NCBI GenBank assembly: GCA_016297535.1
Contig: JAEDGL010000096.1
Span: 1-9,257, forward strand
Direction: 5' to 3'
Length of the DNA stretch: 9,257 bases
Origin: Clostridia bacterium
GTDB lineage: Bacteria > Bacillota > Clostridia > Christensenellales > Aristaeellaceae
Shown: piece after piece, positions 1 through 7,481 of the stretch
How positions within the stretch are numbered: position 1 is the stretch's first letter
How the letters are laid out: each line of letters opens with the position of its first letter
Translations under genes and position numbers: made by a program
Notes under the pieces: model-generated
What the model was told of the DNA's origin: nothing
Seen by the model: the letters and a program-made list of their open reading frames with translations, nothing else
The model's database searches: none

Positions 1-2897
1 ACCTGGCCATGCAGCTCAAGCGCAAGGGCGTGCTGGACGAGTGCCAGGTGGAAATTCTGGGAACAAGCTTTGAATCCATCGAGATGGCCGAGGACCGAGA
101 AAAGTTCAAGGAGCTGTGCGAGCAGCTGGGCGAGCCGGTGCTGCCTTCCATTATTGCCACCAGCATGGAAGAGGGCTTCCGCGCGGCGCAGGAGATCGGC
201 TACCCGGTGGTGCTTCGCCCCGCGTTTACGCTGGGCGGCACGGGCGGCGGCTTTGCCGATAACCCCGAAGAAATGGAAGAACTGCTGAAAAACGCGCTCA
301 AGCTTTCGCCGGTGCATCAGGTGCTGGTGGAAAAGAGCATCAAGGGCTACAAGGAAATTGAGTACGAGGTGATGCGCGACGCCAACGATACCGCCATCGC
401 CATCTGCAACATGGAAAACATCGACCCCGTGGGCGTGCATACCGGCGACTCCATCGTGCTGTGCCCCAGCCAGACCCTGACCAACAAGGAATACCACATG
501 CTGCGCGACAGCGCGCTCAAAATCATCCGCGCGCTGAAAATTGAGGGCGGCTGCAACGTACAGTTTGCGCTGGATCCCTACAGCTTCCAGTACTACCTGA
601 TCGAGGTCAACCCCCGCGTATCCCGTTCCTCCGCGCTGGCCTCCAAGGCCAGCGGCTATCCCATTGCGCGCGTATCGGCCAAGGTGGCCGTGGGCATGCA
701 TCTGGAGGAAATTGCGCTGGCCAATACGCCCGCCTGCTTTGAGCCCGCCCTGGACTATGTGGTAAGCAAGATGGCGCGCTTCCCGTTTGACAAGCTGGAG
801 GGCGCCAGCAACCGCCTGAGCACCCAGATGAAGGCCACCGGCGAGGTGATGAGCGTTGGACGCACCATTGAGGAAAGCCTGCTCAAGGCCGTGCGCTCGC
901 TGGAAATTGGCGCCTGCCACATCCACCTGCCCCGCTTTGACGGCAAGCCCGTGGACGAGCTGCTCAGCTACATTCACGAGGGCACGGACGACCGCCTTTT
1001 CGCCATTGCCGAGCTGATCCGCAGGGGCGTGGATCTGGGATTGATTTACGACCGCACCCGCATCGATATGCTCTTCTTGGAAAAAATCCGCAACATTGTG
1101 GATTTTGAACCGCTGCTCAAGGTGCGCCCCATGGATGTGGAGGTGCTGGCCCAGGCCAAAAAGCTGGGCCTGAGCGATAAGTACATTGGCCAGGTCTGGG
1201 GGCTTACGGAGAAGGAAACCTTCCTGCTGCGCCAGCAAAACGGCATCATGCCCGTGTACAAGATGATTGATACCTGCGCCAGCGAGTTTGAAAGCTATGT
1301 GCCCTATTTCTACTCCACCTACGAGCAGGAGAACGAATCCATCGTTTCCGGGCGCAAAAAGATCATCGTGCTGGGCTCCGGCCCCATCCGCATCGGCCAG
1401 GGCGTGGAGTTTGACTACTCTACGGTGCACGCCATCTGGACCATCCGCCGCGCGGGGTACGAGGCCATCATCATCAACAACAACCCCGAAACCGTTTCCA
1501 CCGACTACACCACCTCCGACAAGCTCTATTTTGAGCCGCTCACCGTGGAGGATGTGATGAACATCGTCGCCCTGGAAAAGCCCGAGGGCGTGGTGGTCAG
1601 CCTGGGCGGCCAGACGGCCATCAATCTGGCCGAGAGGCTGCACGACATGGGCGTTGCCATCATCGGCACCGATGTGGAGGCCATCCGCCGGGCCGAAAAC
1701 CGCGACGCCTTTGAAAAGGTGATGGAGGAGCTGGGCATTCCCCAGCCCAACGGCGAGGCAGTAACGGATATCGAGGCGGGCGTTCGCGTGGCGGAGCGCA
1801 TCGGCTACCCCGTGCTGGTGCGTCCCAGCTATGTGCTGGGTGGCCGCGCCATGCAGATTGTGCCCAACGAGCAGGCGCTTCGCCATTATCTGCACACCGC
1901 TGTGCTGGTAAGCGAGGATCAGCCGGTGCTGGTGGATCACTACATTACGGGCAAGGAGCTGGAAACCGACGCGGTATGCGACGGCGAGAATGTGTTCATT
2001 CCCGGCATTATGGAGCACGTGGAGCGCACGGGCGTGCACAGCGGCGATTCCATCAGCGTTTATCCCACCTTCTCGGTCAGCGAAAAGGCGCGGCAGACCA
2101 TCCTGGATTATACCGTGCGGCTTGGCCTGGGCATTGGCATCCGGGGCCTGTACAACATCCAGTTTATCGTGGACCGCAACGATGATGTGTACGTCATCGA
2201 GGTAAACCCCCGCTCCTCGCGCACGGTGCCCTTCCTGTCCAAGGCAACGGGCGTGCCGCTGGCGGATATCGCCACCCGCGTAATGCTGGGGCAAAGCCTG
2301 CGGGAGCAGGGCATTGTGGAGGTGCTCGCACCCCGCAGGGACCGCTGGTATGTCAAGGCGCCCGCCTTCAGCTTTTCCAAGCTGCGCGGCATGGACGCCT
2401 ACCTCAGCCCCGAAATGAAATCCACCGGCGAGGCCATCGGCTACGACCGCTCGCTCACCCGCGCGCTGTACAAGGCCATGCAGTCCTCCGGCATGAAGGT
2501 GGCCAACTACGGCACCATCTTTGTAACCATCGCCGACAGCGACAAGCAGGAGGCGCTGCCGCTGATCCGCCGGTTCTACGATCTGGGCTTTAATATCGAG
2601 GCCACGCGCGGCACGGCGGAATTCCTCAAGTCCAACGGCATCCGCACCCGCGTGCGCCGCAAGCTCAGCGAGGGCAGCGAGGAAATCCTGGATAGCCTGC
2701 GTCAGGGCCACGTCAACTATGTCATCAACACCCGCGATCCCTCGGCCGTGGGGCACGAAAGCGACGGAGCGCAGATTCGCCGCTGCGCGGTGGAAAACAA
2801 TGTAACCATGTTTACGGCGCTGGATACCGTGCGCGTGCTGCTGGATGTGCTGGAGGAAATCACCCTGTGCATCAGCACCATTGACGCAAGGGAGTAA
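1..2897 (+). CDS. carB: Carbamoyl-phosphate synthase large subunit, 5'-truncated by window edge
   Basis: Makes carbamoyl phosphate from bicarbonate, two ATP and ammonia delivered by the small subunit CarA; first step of pyrimidine (and arginine) synthesis. The frame is open back to base 1, and the residues before the Met at base 9 (NLA) continue the family alignment, so that Met is internal; about 95 N-terminal residues are missing. Counting from that Met: first ATP-grasp half with RPAFTLGGTGGG (70-81) and EVNPRVSRSS (199-208); oligomerisation region ending near DTCASEFES (421-429); second synthetase half starting KIIVLGSGPIRIGQG (451), with RPSYVLGGRAM (605-615) and EVNPRSSRTV (731-740); C-terminal MGS-like allosteric domain from about 830. 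In that domain T866, T869, K885 and N907 align with the UMP-contacting residues T974, T977, K993 and N1015 of E. coli CarB, while T1017 is replaced by R909. TAA stop 17 bp before pyrK. Confidence 0.98.
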   Translation, partial: LAMQLKRKGVLDECQVEILGTSFESIEMAEDREKFKELCEQLGEPVLPSIIATSMEEGFRAAQEIGYPVVLRPAFTLGGTGGGFADNPEEMEELLKNALKLSPVHQVLVEKSIKGYKEIEYEVMRDANDTAIAICNMENIDPVGVHTGDSIVLCPSQTLTNKEYHMLRDSALKIIRALKIEGGCNVQFALDPYSFQYYLIEVNPRVSRSSALASKASGYPIARVSAKVAVGMHLEEIALANTPACFEPALDYVVSKMARFPFDKLEGASNRLSTQMKATGEVMSVGRTIEESLLKAVRSLEIGACHIHLPRFDGKPVDELLSYIHEGTDDRLFAIAELIRRGVDLGLIYDRTRIDMLFLEKIRNIVDFEPLLKVRPMDVEVLAQAKKLGLSDKYIGQVWGLTEKETFLLRQQNGIMPVYKMIDTCASEFESYVPYFYSTYEQENESIVSGRKKIIVLGSGPIRIGQGVEFDYSTVHAIWTIRRAGYEAIIINNNPETVSTDYTTSDKLYFEPLTVEDVMNIVALEKPEGVVVSLGGQTAINLAERLHDMGVAIIGTDVEAIRRAENRDAFEKVMEELGIPQPNGEAVTDIEAGVRVAERIGYPVLVRPSYVLGGRAMQIVPNEQALRHYLHTAVLVSEDQPVLVDHYITGKELETDAVCDGENVFIPGIMEHVERTGVHSGDSISVYPTFSVSEKARQTILDYTVRLGLGIGIRGLYNIQFIVDRNDDVYVIEVNPRSSRTVPFLSKATGVPLADIATRVMLGQSLREQGIVEVLAPRRDRWYVKAPAFSFSKLRGMDAYLSPEMKSTGEAIGYDRSLTRALYKAMQSSGMKVANYGTIFVTIADSDKQEALPLIRRFYDLGFNIEATRGTAEFLKSNGIRTRVRRKLSEGSEEILDSLRQGHVNYVINTRDPSAVGHESDGAQIRRCAVENNVTMFTALDTVRVLLDVLEEITLCISTIDARE

Positions 2898-2914
2898 CCG
2901 GAAGGAGCATACCG

Positions 2915-3652
2915 ATGAAAGGAACCATCATTGAGCAGCGCAGGCTTGCCCCCGACGTGTACTGGATGCGTCTGGAGGGCGATACCACGGGCATTGCGCG
3001 GCCCGGTCAGTTTGTGCAGATTCAGCTGCCCGGCTTTTATCTGCGCCGCCCCATCTCCGTGTGCGACTGGCAAAGCGGCGAACACGGCACGCTGGATCTG
3101 ATCTACAAGGTGGTTGGCCACGGCACCGGGAGCATGAAGCTGCTGCCCAACGGCACGCAGCTGGATCTGCTTACCGGCCTTGGAAACGGCTACCAGGTGG
3201 AGGGCAGCGAGCAAAAGCCCCTGCTGATTGGCGGCGGCGTGGGCGTTCCGCCGCTGTATGCGCTGTGCAAGGCGCTGGTTGCGCAGGGCAAGCAGCCCTC
3301 TGTGGTGCTGGGCTTTAACACCGCGCAGGAGGTGTTCTGGAAGGATGAGTTTGAGGCGCTTGGCGTGCCGGTAACCGTAACCACCGTGGACGGCTCCCTG
3401 GGTGTAAAGGGCTATGTGACCGCCGCCATGACGGGCGAATACGACTACGTATACACCTGCGGTCCCGAGCCCATGCTGAAGGCCGTGTACCAGGTGCTGC
3501 AGGAAAAGGGCGTTTCCGGCCAGTTCAGCTTTGAGGAGCGCATGGCCTGCGGCTTTGGCGTGTGCATGGGCTGCTCGTGCAAAACCAGGTACGGCAGCAA
3601 GCGCATCTGCAAGGACGGCCCCGTTCTGGTGAAGGAGGAGATTCTATGGTAA
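2915..3652 (+). CDS. pyrK: Dihydroorotate dehydrogenase B, electron transfer subunit
   Basis: FAD and [2Fe-2S] protein that passes electrons from the PyrD catalytic subunit to NAD+, making the heterotetrameric class 1B dihydroorotate dehydrogenase. The 245-residue product has the ferredoxin-reductase layout: an N-terminal FAD-binding barrel with LRRPISV (43-49), a nucleotide-binding domain with GGGVGVPP (106-113) and CGPEPML (182-188), and a C-terminal iron-sulfur segment CGFGVCMGC (212-220) closed by C232 in ICKDGP. C212, C217, C220 and C232 are the expected cluster ligands; C222 is an extra cysteine. Start chosen by GAAGGAG at 2901-2907, 7 bases before the ATG. The gene's last 7 bases overlap pyrD, as expected for subunits made in equal amounts. 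Linking to NAD+ rather than quinone suits an anaerobe or fermentative life, which is an inference. Confidence 0.97.
   Translation: MKGTIIEQRRLAPDVYWMRLEGDTTGIARPGQFVQIQLPGFYLRRPISVCDWQSGEHGTLDLIYKVVGHGTGSMKLLPNGTQLDLLTGLGNGYQVEGSEQKPLLIGGGVGVPPLYALCKALVAQGKQPSVVLGFNTAQEVFWKDEFEALGVPVTVTTVDGSLGVKGYVTAAMTGEYDYVYTCGPEPMLKAVYQVLQEKGVSGQFSFEERMACGFGVCMGCSCKTRYGSKRICKDGPVLVKEEILW
3632..3640 (+). promoter_or_regulatory. Ribosome binding site fixing the pyrD start
   Basis: The bases AAGGAGGAG lie inside the 3' end of pyrK, 5 bases before ATG 3646. They decide the pyrD start: an in-frame ATG at 3562 would add 28 residues lacking any family similarity and has no such site. Confidence 0.85.
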
Positions 3653-4581
3653 GCCGGTCCGCTTCCCCGGCCAGTCTTCAGGTTACGCTCTCCGGCTGGA
3701 CGCTGGACAACCCCATCATCCCCGCCAGCGGCACCTTTGGCTACGGCAGGGAATTCAGCGAGCTGTATGATATCAACATTCTGGGTACCTTCTCCTTTAA
3801 GGGCACCACCCTGGAGCCCCGCTTTGGCAACCCCACTCCGCGCATTGCGGAATGCACCGATGGCATGATTAACGCCGTGGGGCTGCAAAACCCCGGCATT
3901 CATCACGTCATCGAGCATGAGCTGCCCGGGATGAAAAGCTACTTTCATAAAAAGGTTATCGCCAATATCTCCGGCTTTTCCATCGACGAATACGTGGAGT
4001 GCTGCCGCCTGATCGACCGTCAGGAGCAGGTGGGCCTGATTGAGGTCAACGTTTCCTGCCCCAATGTGCACGGCGGCGGCATGGCCTTTGGCACAAGCCC
4101 CGAAAACGCCGCGGCGGTAACCCGGGCGGTCAAGGCGGTTACGACCAAGCCGGTCTATATCAAGCTAAGCCCCAACGTAACCGACATTGTGGCGGTGGCC
4201 AGAGCCTGCGAGGACGCGGGCGCGGACGGCCTGAGCCTGATCAACACCCTGCTGGGCATGCGCATCAGCCTCAAAACCCGCAAGCCGGTGATTGCCAACA
4301 CCATGGGCGGCTTTTCCGGCCCGGCGATCTTCCCGGTGGCGCTGCGCATGGTCTATCAGGTGGCGCGCGCGGTGCACATTCCCATCATCGGCATGGGCGG
4401 CGTGGCCACCGCGGAGGACGTGATCGAGATGATGCTCGCCGGCGCCACGGCCGTGCAGATTGGCGCGCAGAATCTGGTGGATCCCTTTGTCTGTCCCCAT
4501 ATCATCCGTGAGCTGCCTGAGGTGATGCAGAAGTATCACATCAGCAGCCTTGAACAAATTATTGGAGGTGCCTGGAAATGA
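3646..4581 (+). CDS. pyrD: Dihydroorotate dehydrogenase B (NAD+), catalytic subunit
   Basis: FMN enzyme that oxidises dihydroorotate to orotate, working with PyrK. The 311-residue TIM-barrel protein has the N-terminal FMN/substrate segment ASGTFGYG (27-34), FKGTTLEPR (51-59), and AVGLQNPG (77-84). The motif VNVSCPN (134-140) places a cysteine, C138, at the catalytic-base position; class 1 enzymes use cysteine here while class 2 membrane enzymes use serine, and together with adjacent pyrK this assigns class 1B. The C-terminal part contains GMGGVATAEDV and GATAVQIG, which bind the FMN phosphate. Start at ATG 3646 is set by the strong ribosome site 5 bases upstream; it overlaps the end of pyrK by 7 bases. 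The stop overlaps the pyrF start as ATGA, implying translational coupling. Confidence 0.97.
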   Translation: MVSRSASPASLQVTLSGWTLDNPIIPASGTFGYGREFSELYDINILGTFSFKGTTLEPRFGNPTPRIAECTDGMINAVGLQNPGIHHVIEHELPGMKSYFHKKVIANISGFSIDEYVECCRLIDRQEQVGLIEVNVSCPNVHGGGMAFGTSPENAAAVTRAVKAVTTKPVYIKLSPNVTDIVAVARACEDAGADGLSLINTLLGMRISLKTRKPVIANTMGGFSGPAIFPVALRMVYQVARAVHIPIIGMGGVATAEDVIEMMLAGATAVQIGAQNLVDPFVCPHIIRELPEVMQKYHISSLEQIIGGAWK

Positions 4582-5285
4582 ACCGTGGAGATGTGATTAT
4601 CGCGCTGGATTTCCCCAATGCCCAAGCGGTGTACGCCTTTCTGGACAAGTTTGAAAACGAAAGCCGCAAGCCCTTTGTAAAAATCGGCATGGAGCTGTAC
4701 TACGCCGAGGGCCCCCAGATTGTGCGCGAGATCAAGGCGCGCGGCCACAGGATCTTTCTGGATCTGAAGCTGCATGACATTCCCAACACCGTCAAGCGCG
4801 CCATGGCCGTGCTGCGCAACCTGGATGTGGATATGACCAACCTGCACGCCGCCGGCACCATCGACATGATGAAGGCCGCTGTGGAGGGGCTGACCCGCGA
4901 GGACGGCACCCGTCCCATGCTGCTGGCGGTTACCCAGCTTACCTCCACCACCGAGGAGCGCATGCAAAACGAGCTGCTCATTCACGCCACCATGCCCGAA
5001 ACCGTGCAGAAGTACGCCCGCAACGCCAGGGAAGCCGGTCTGGACGGCGTGGTCTGCTCGCCTCTGGAGGCGGCGCTGGTCAAGCAGGCCTGCGGCGAGA
5101 GCTTTGCCACCGTTACCCCCGGCATCCGCTTTGCCGATTCCGCCGCGGATGACCAGGCGCGTGTGATGACCCCCGAAAAGGCGCGCGTCGGCGGCAGCGA
5201 TTACATTGTGGTTGGCCGTCCCATCACCCAGGCGGCGGATCCCGTGGCTGCGTACCGCCGCTGCGTAAAGGAATTTCTGGGATAA
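4578..5285 (+). CDS. pyrF: Orotidine 5'-phosphate decarboxylase
   Basis: Converts OMP to UMP, the last step of the pathway. The 235-residue length is that of the short bacterial type (as in Bacillus). The catalytic set is complete: K35 in FVKIGMEL, and D62, K64, D67 in FLDLKLHDIPNT. R184 (PGIR) and R214 (VVGRPIT) are at the usual phosphate-contacting places. The ATG shares bases with the pyrD stop (ATGA), and GGAGG at 4564-4568 lies 9 bases upstream. It ends 69 bp before pyrE, the largest gap inside the operon. pyrK-pyrD-pyrF-pyrE is the same order as in the Bacillus operon. Nothing in the sequence suggests a fusion or a missing part. Confidence 0.97.
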   Translation: MNRGDVIIALDFPNAQAVYAFLDKFENESRKPFVKIGMELYYAEGPQIVREIKARGHRIFLDLKLHDIPNTVKRAMAVLRNLDVDMTNLHAAGTIDMMKAAVEGLTREDGTRPMLLAVTQLTSTTEERMQNELLIHATMPETVQKYARNAREAGLDGVVCSPLEAALVKQACGESFATVTPGIRFADSAADDQARVMTPEKARVGGSDYIVVGRPITQAADPVAAYRRCVKEFLG

Positions 5286-5354
5286 GACCGGCCCCTTTCC
5301 CGGCCTGCATCACAAAAAAGCAAAAGCCCCTGCATATCAAGGAGGTAGCGTACC
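5286..5354. other. pyrF-pyrE spacer, largest gap within the operon
   Basis: Holds a weak GC-rich palindrome near its start (CCGG, 8-base loop, CCGG) without a T-run, so not a convincing terminator. The heptamer CCTGCAT occurs twice, at 5304-5310 and 5329-5335. The pyrE ribosome site AAGGAGG (5339-5345) closes the spacer. I see no good promoter in it. Confidence 0.4.
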
Positions 5355-5987
5355 ATGGAAAAGAAAATTGCCAAAGCCCTGCTGTCCATCAACGCCGTGT
5401 TTCTGCGCCCCGAGGAGCCCTTTACCTGGGCCAGCGGCATCAAAAGCCCCATCTATTGCGACAACCGCCTTACCCTGTCCGATCATGAGGTGCGTCTGGC
5501 CGTGGAAACCGGCCTGATGGAAACCATCCGCCGCGAGTACCCCGATGCCGAGGTGCTGATGGGCACCTCCACCGCGGGCATTGCGCACGCCGCCATCGTG
5601 GCCCACATGATGGGCCTGCCCATGGGCTATGTGCGCGGCGGCAACAAGGATCATGGCCGCCAGAACCGCATCGAGGGCAAGCTGCTGCCCGGCCAGAAGG
5701 TGGTTGTGGTGGAGGATCTGATTTCCACCGGCGGCAGCGTAATCGAGGTGGTGGACGCCCTGCGCGAGGCCGGTGCAGAGGTGCTGGGCATTGCCAGCAT
5801 CTTTACCTACGGCATGAAAAAGGGCCTGGTGCGCCTGCAGGAGGCCAACGTGAAAAACGTAAGCCTGAGCAACCTGGACGTGCTGGTGGAGGTGGCCGCC
5901 GAGGAAGGCTACATCAAGCCCGAATGGAAGGACCGCCTGATCCAGTTCCGCAACAATCCCAGCGATGAAAGCTGGATGCGCGGCTGA
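5355..5987 (+). CDS. pyrE: Orotate phosphoribosyltransferase
   Basis: Transfers the ribose phosphate of PRPP to orotate, giving OMP and pyrophosphate. The 210-residue product has the type I phosphoribosyltransferase signature VVVVEDLISTGGS (116-128), with the acidic pair E120-D121 that contacts the PRPP ribose hydroxyls. The flexible catalytic loop carries KDHGRQNRIEG (98-108), whose K98 and H100 match the loop lysine and histidine of this family. SGIKSPIYCDNR (27-38) is the usual N-terminal PRPP/orotate region. ATG 5355 is preceded by a consensus AAGGAGG at 5339-5345 with a 9-base spacer. It lies directly upstream of pyrB (26 bp), on the same strand. Confidence 0.97.
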   Translation: MEKKIAKALLSINAVFLRPEEPFTWASGIKSPIYCDNRLTLSDHEVRLAVETGLMETIRREYPDAEVLMGTSTAGIAHAAIVAHMMGLPMGYVRGGNKDHGRQNRIEGKLLPGQKVVVVEDLISTGGSVIEVVDALREAGAEVLGIASIFTYGMKKGLVRLQEANVKNVSLSNLDVLVEVAAEEGYIKPEWKDRLIQFRNNPSDESWMRG

Positions 5988-6013
5988 GTGGCCGTTTAAA
6001 GGAGGAGGAGAGC

Positions 6014-6931
6014 ATGCCCCGTCATCTGCTGGATATCCGCGATCTGTCCGTGGAGGAGATTGACGCGCTGCTGGACCGCGCGGAGGATATCATGGATCAC
6101 CCCCAAAAGTACGCCGAGTGCATGCACGGGAAAAAGCTGGCCACGCTGTTTTTTGAGCCCTCCACCCGCACCCGATTGTCCTTTGAGGCGGCCATGATGG
6201 AGCTGGGTGGAAACGTGCTGGGCTTTTCCAGCGCCAACAGCTCATCCGCCGCCAAGGGCGAGAGTGTGGCGGATACCGTGCGCACCGTTGCCTGCTATGC
6301 CGATATCATCGCCATGCGCCATCCCCGCGAGGGCGCGCCCACTGCGGCGGCGCAGGTGTGTCCCGTGCCCATCATCAACGCCGGCGACGGCGGGCACAAT
6401 CACCCCACTCAGACGCTGACCGACCTGCTGACCATCCGCCGCGAAAAGAAGCGCCTGAGCCAGCTGGTGATCGGCTTTTGCGGCGACCTCAAGTTTGGCC
6501 GTACCGTGCACAGCCTGATCCACGCCATGATGCGCTACAAATCCATCCGGTTTGTGTTTATCTCCCCCAGGGAGCTGCGCGTGCCGGATTATGTGCTGGA
6601 AACGCTGCAAAAGCACGGCATCGGCTATGTGGAGGTGGAAAAGCTGGAGGATATCATCGGCACGCTGGATGTGCTGTACATGACCCGCGTGCAGCGCGAG
6701 CGCTTCTTTAACGAGGAGGAATACCTGCGCCTGAAGGACAGCTACGTGCTGGATGTGGACAAGATGAAGCTGGCCCGCCGCGATCTGGCTGTGCTGCATC
6801 CGCTGCCGCGCGTAAACGAAATCAGCGTCAAGGTGGACGAGGATCCTCGCGCCTGCTATTTCCGCCAGGTGCTCTACGGCAAATATGTGCGCGAGGCCCT
6901 GCTGATGAAGCTTTTGGAGGTGGAGGCATGA
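6014..6931 (+). CDS. pyrB: Aspartate carbamoyltransferase catalytic chain
   Basis: Joins carbamoyl phosphate and aspartate into carbamoyl aspartate, the committed step. The 305-residue protein keeps the active-site set known from E. coli: carbamoyl-phosphate loop FEPSTRTR (47-54); the mobile 80s loop with S77 and K81, which a catalytic partner donates across the trimer interface; R102 in MRHP; HPTQT (130-134); GRT (162-164); aspartate-binding R225 and Q227; and HPLPR (262-266). ATG 6014 follows a purine-rich ribosome site at 5998-6010. In Bacillus pyrB sits near the front of the operon; here it follows pyrE, paired with pyrI. The stop overlaps the pyrI start as ATGA, fitting coupled production of catalytic and regulatory chains. 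Confidence 0.98.
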   Translation: MPRHLLDIRDLSVEEIDALLDRAEDIMDHPQKYAECMHGKKLATLFFEPSTRTRLSFEAAMMELGGNVLGFSSANSSSAAKGESVADTVRTVACYADIIAMRHPREGAPTAAAQVCPVPIINAGDGGHNHPTQTLTDLLTIRREKKRLSQLVIGFCGDLKFGRTVHSLIHAMMRYKSIRFVFISPRELRVPDYVLETLQKHGIGYVEVEKLEDIIGTLDVLYMTRVQRERFFNEEEYLRLKDSYVLDVDKMKLARRDLAVLHPLPRVNEISVKVDEDPRACYFRQVLYGKYVREALLMKLLEVEA

Positions 6932-7344
6932 ACATTGACAGCATCCAGAACGGCTATGTGATTGATCACATCCGCGCCGGTCATGCCATGGAGATTTACA
7001 AATACCTGGGCCTGGATGATCTGGACTGCTCCGTAGCCATCATCCGCAACGCCAAAAGCCAGAAAAACGGCAAAAAGGATATCATCAAGATCGATCAGGA
7101 GATGAATCTGGATCTGGATCTGCTGGCGTACATCGACCCCGGCGTAACCGTAAACGTGATTCGCGACGGCAGGCTGGTGGAAAAGCGCAAGCCCGAAATG
7201 CCCAAACGCATCGTTAACGTAATGAAGTGCAAAAACCCGCGCTGCATTACGCAGGTGGAGCAGGAGCTGGACCAGATTTTTGTACTCACCGACAGAGAGC
7301 AGCAGGTGTACCGCTGCTACTACTGCGAGGCCCAGAGTCGCTGA
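6928..7344 (+). CDS. pyrI: Aspartate carbamoyltransferase regulatory chain
   Basis: Zinc-containing regulatory subunit that binds nucleotides and passes the allosteric signal to PyrB in an E. coli-like dodecamer. The 138-residue product is shorter than the 153-residue E. coli chain, lacking some N- and C-terminal residues. The N-terminal nucleotide-binding domain keeps VIDHI (11-15), KKDIIKI (49-55) and EKRKP (85-89); D13, K54 and K86 align with E. coli D19, K60 and K94, which contact CTP or ATP. The zinc domain has C101, C106, C130 and C133, with exactly the spacing of E. coli C109, C114, C138 and C141. GGAGG at 6916-6920 is 7 bases before the start, which overlaps the pyrB stop by 4 bases. 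Last gene of the operon. Feedback control by CTP/UTP and activation by ATP are inferred from the conserved residues. Confidence 0.96.
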   Translation: MNIDSIQNGYVIDHIRAGHAMEIYKYLGLDDLDCSVAIIRNAKSQKNGKKDIIKIDQEMNLDLDLLAYIDPGVTVNVIRDGRLVEKRKPEMPKRIVNVMKCKNPRCITQVEQELDQIFVLTDREQQVYRCYYCEAQSR

Positions 7345-7359
7345 GCCACATCTGTGCGT

Positions 7360-7372
7360 CGGAAATGTTTTC
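7360..7372. repeat. 13-base direct repeat, copy 1
   Basis: CGGAAATGTTTTC lies 15 bases after the pyrI stop and occurs again, in the same orientation, as the last 13 bases of the window (9245-9257). Both copies are in intergenic DNA next to hairpins. Copy 1 runs into the hairpin at 7367-7387. Confidence 0.6.
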
Positions 7373-7387
7373 GGCAAGGCCGAAAAC
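7367..7387. repeat. Perfect 9-bp hairpin after pyrI
   Basis: GTTTTCGGC, loop AAG, GCCGAAAAC. No T-run follows on either strand, so it is not a canonical terminator. It may stabilise the mRNA 3' end or belong to a dispersed palindromic repeat. Confidence 0.65.
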
Positions 7388-7395
7388 TCCCCGCC

Positions 7396-7414
7396 CGCCC
7401 GGCAAAGCCGGGCG
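7396..7414. repeat. Perfect 8-bp GC-rich hairpin
   Basis: CGCCCGGC, loop AAA, GCCGGGCG. It is followed by ATACGAACC rather than a T-run. Second of four successive hairpins between pyrI and the terminator. Confidence 0.65.
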
Positions 7415-7426
7415 ATACGAACCAAA

Positions 7427-7452
7427 GTCAGAGGGGCTGCGGCCCCTCTGAC
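7427..7452. repeat. Perfect 11-bp hairpin
   Basis: GTCAGAGGGGC, loop TGCG, GCCCCTCTGAC. This is the longest perfect stem in the window. No T-run follows, so an RNA-stabilising hairpin or a REP-like intergenic palindrome is more likely than an intrinsic terminator. Confidence 0.7.
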
Positions 7453-7481
7453 AACTCCCGATAAGGTTTTTCGACAGCCTG

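Noticed and set aside
3562..3645. N-terminal extension of pyrD from an upstream in-frame ATG
   Set aside because: It would be out-of-frame reading of the pyrK iron-sulfur region; the strong ribosome site and family length both support 3646.
3445..4071. 208-codon minus-strand open frame opposite pyrK and pyrD
   Set aside because: It lies entirely opposite two well-supported genes, has no recognisable motifs, and is typical of antisense frames in GC-rich coding DNA.
5289..5304. GC-rich palindrome after pyrF as a possible terminator
   Set aside because: The stem is only four bases and no T-run follows; the pyr genes continue immediately.
6242..6799. 185-codon minus-strand open frame opposite pyrB
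   Set aside because: The translation is a low-information antisense of the conserved pyrB sequence, with no family match and no ribosome site noticed.
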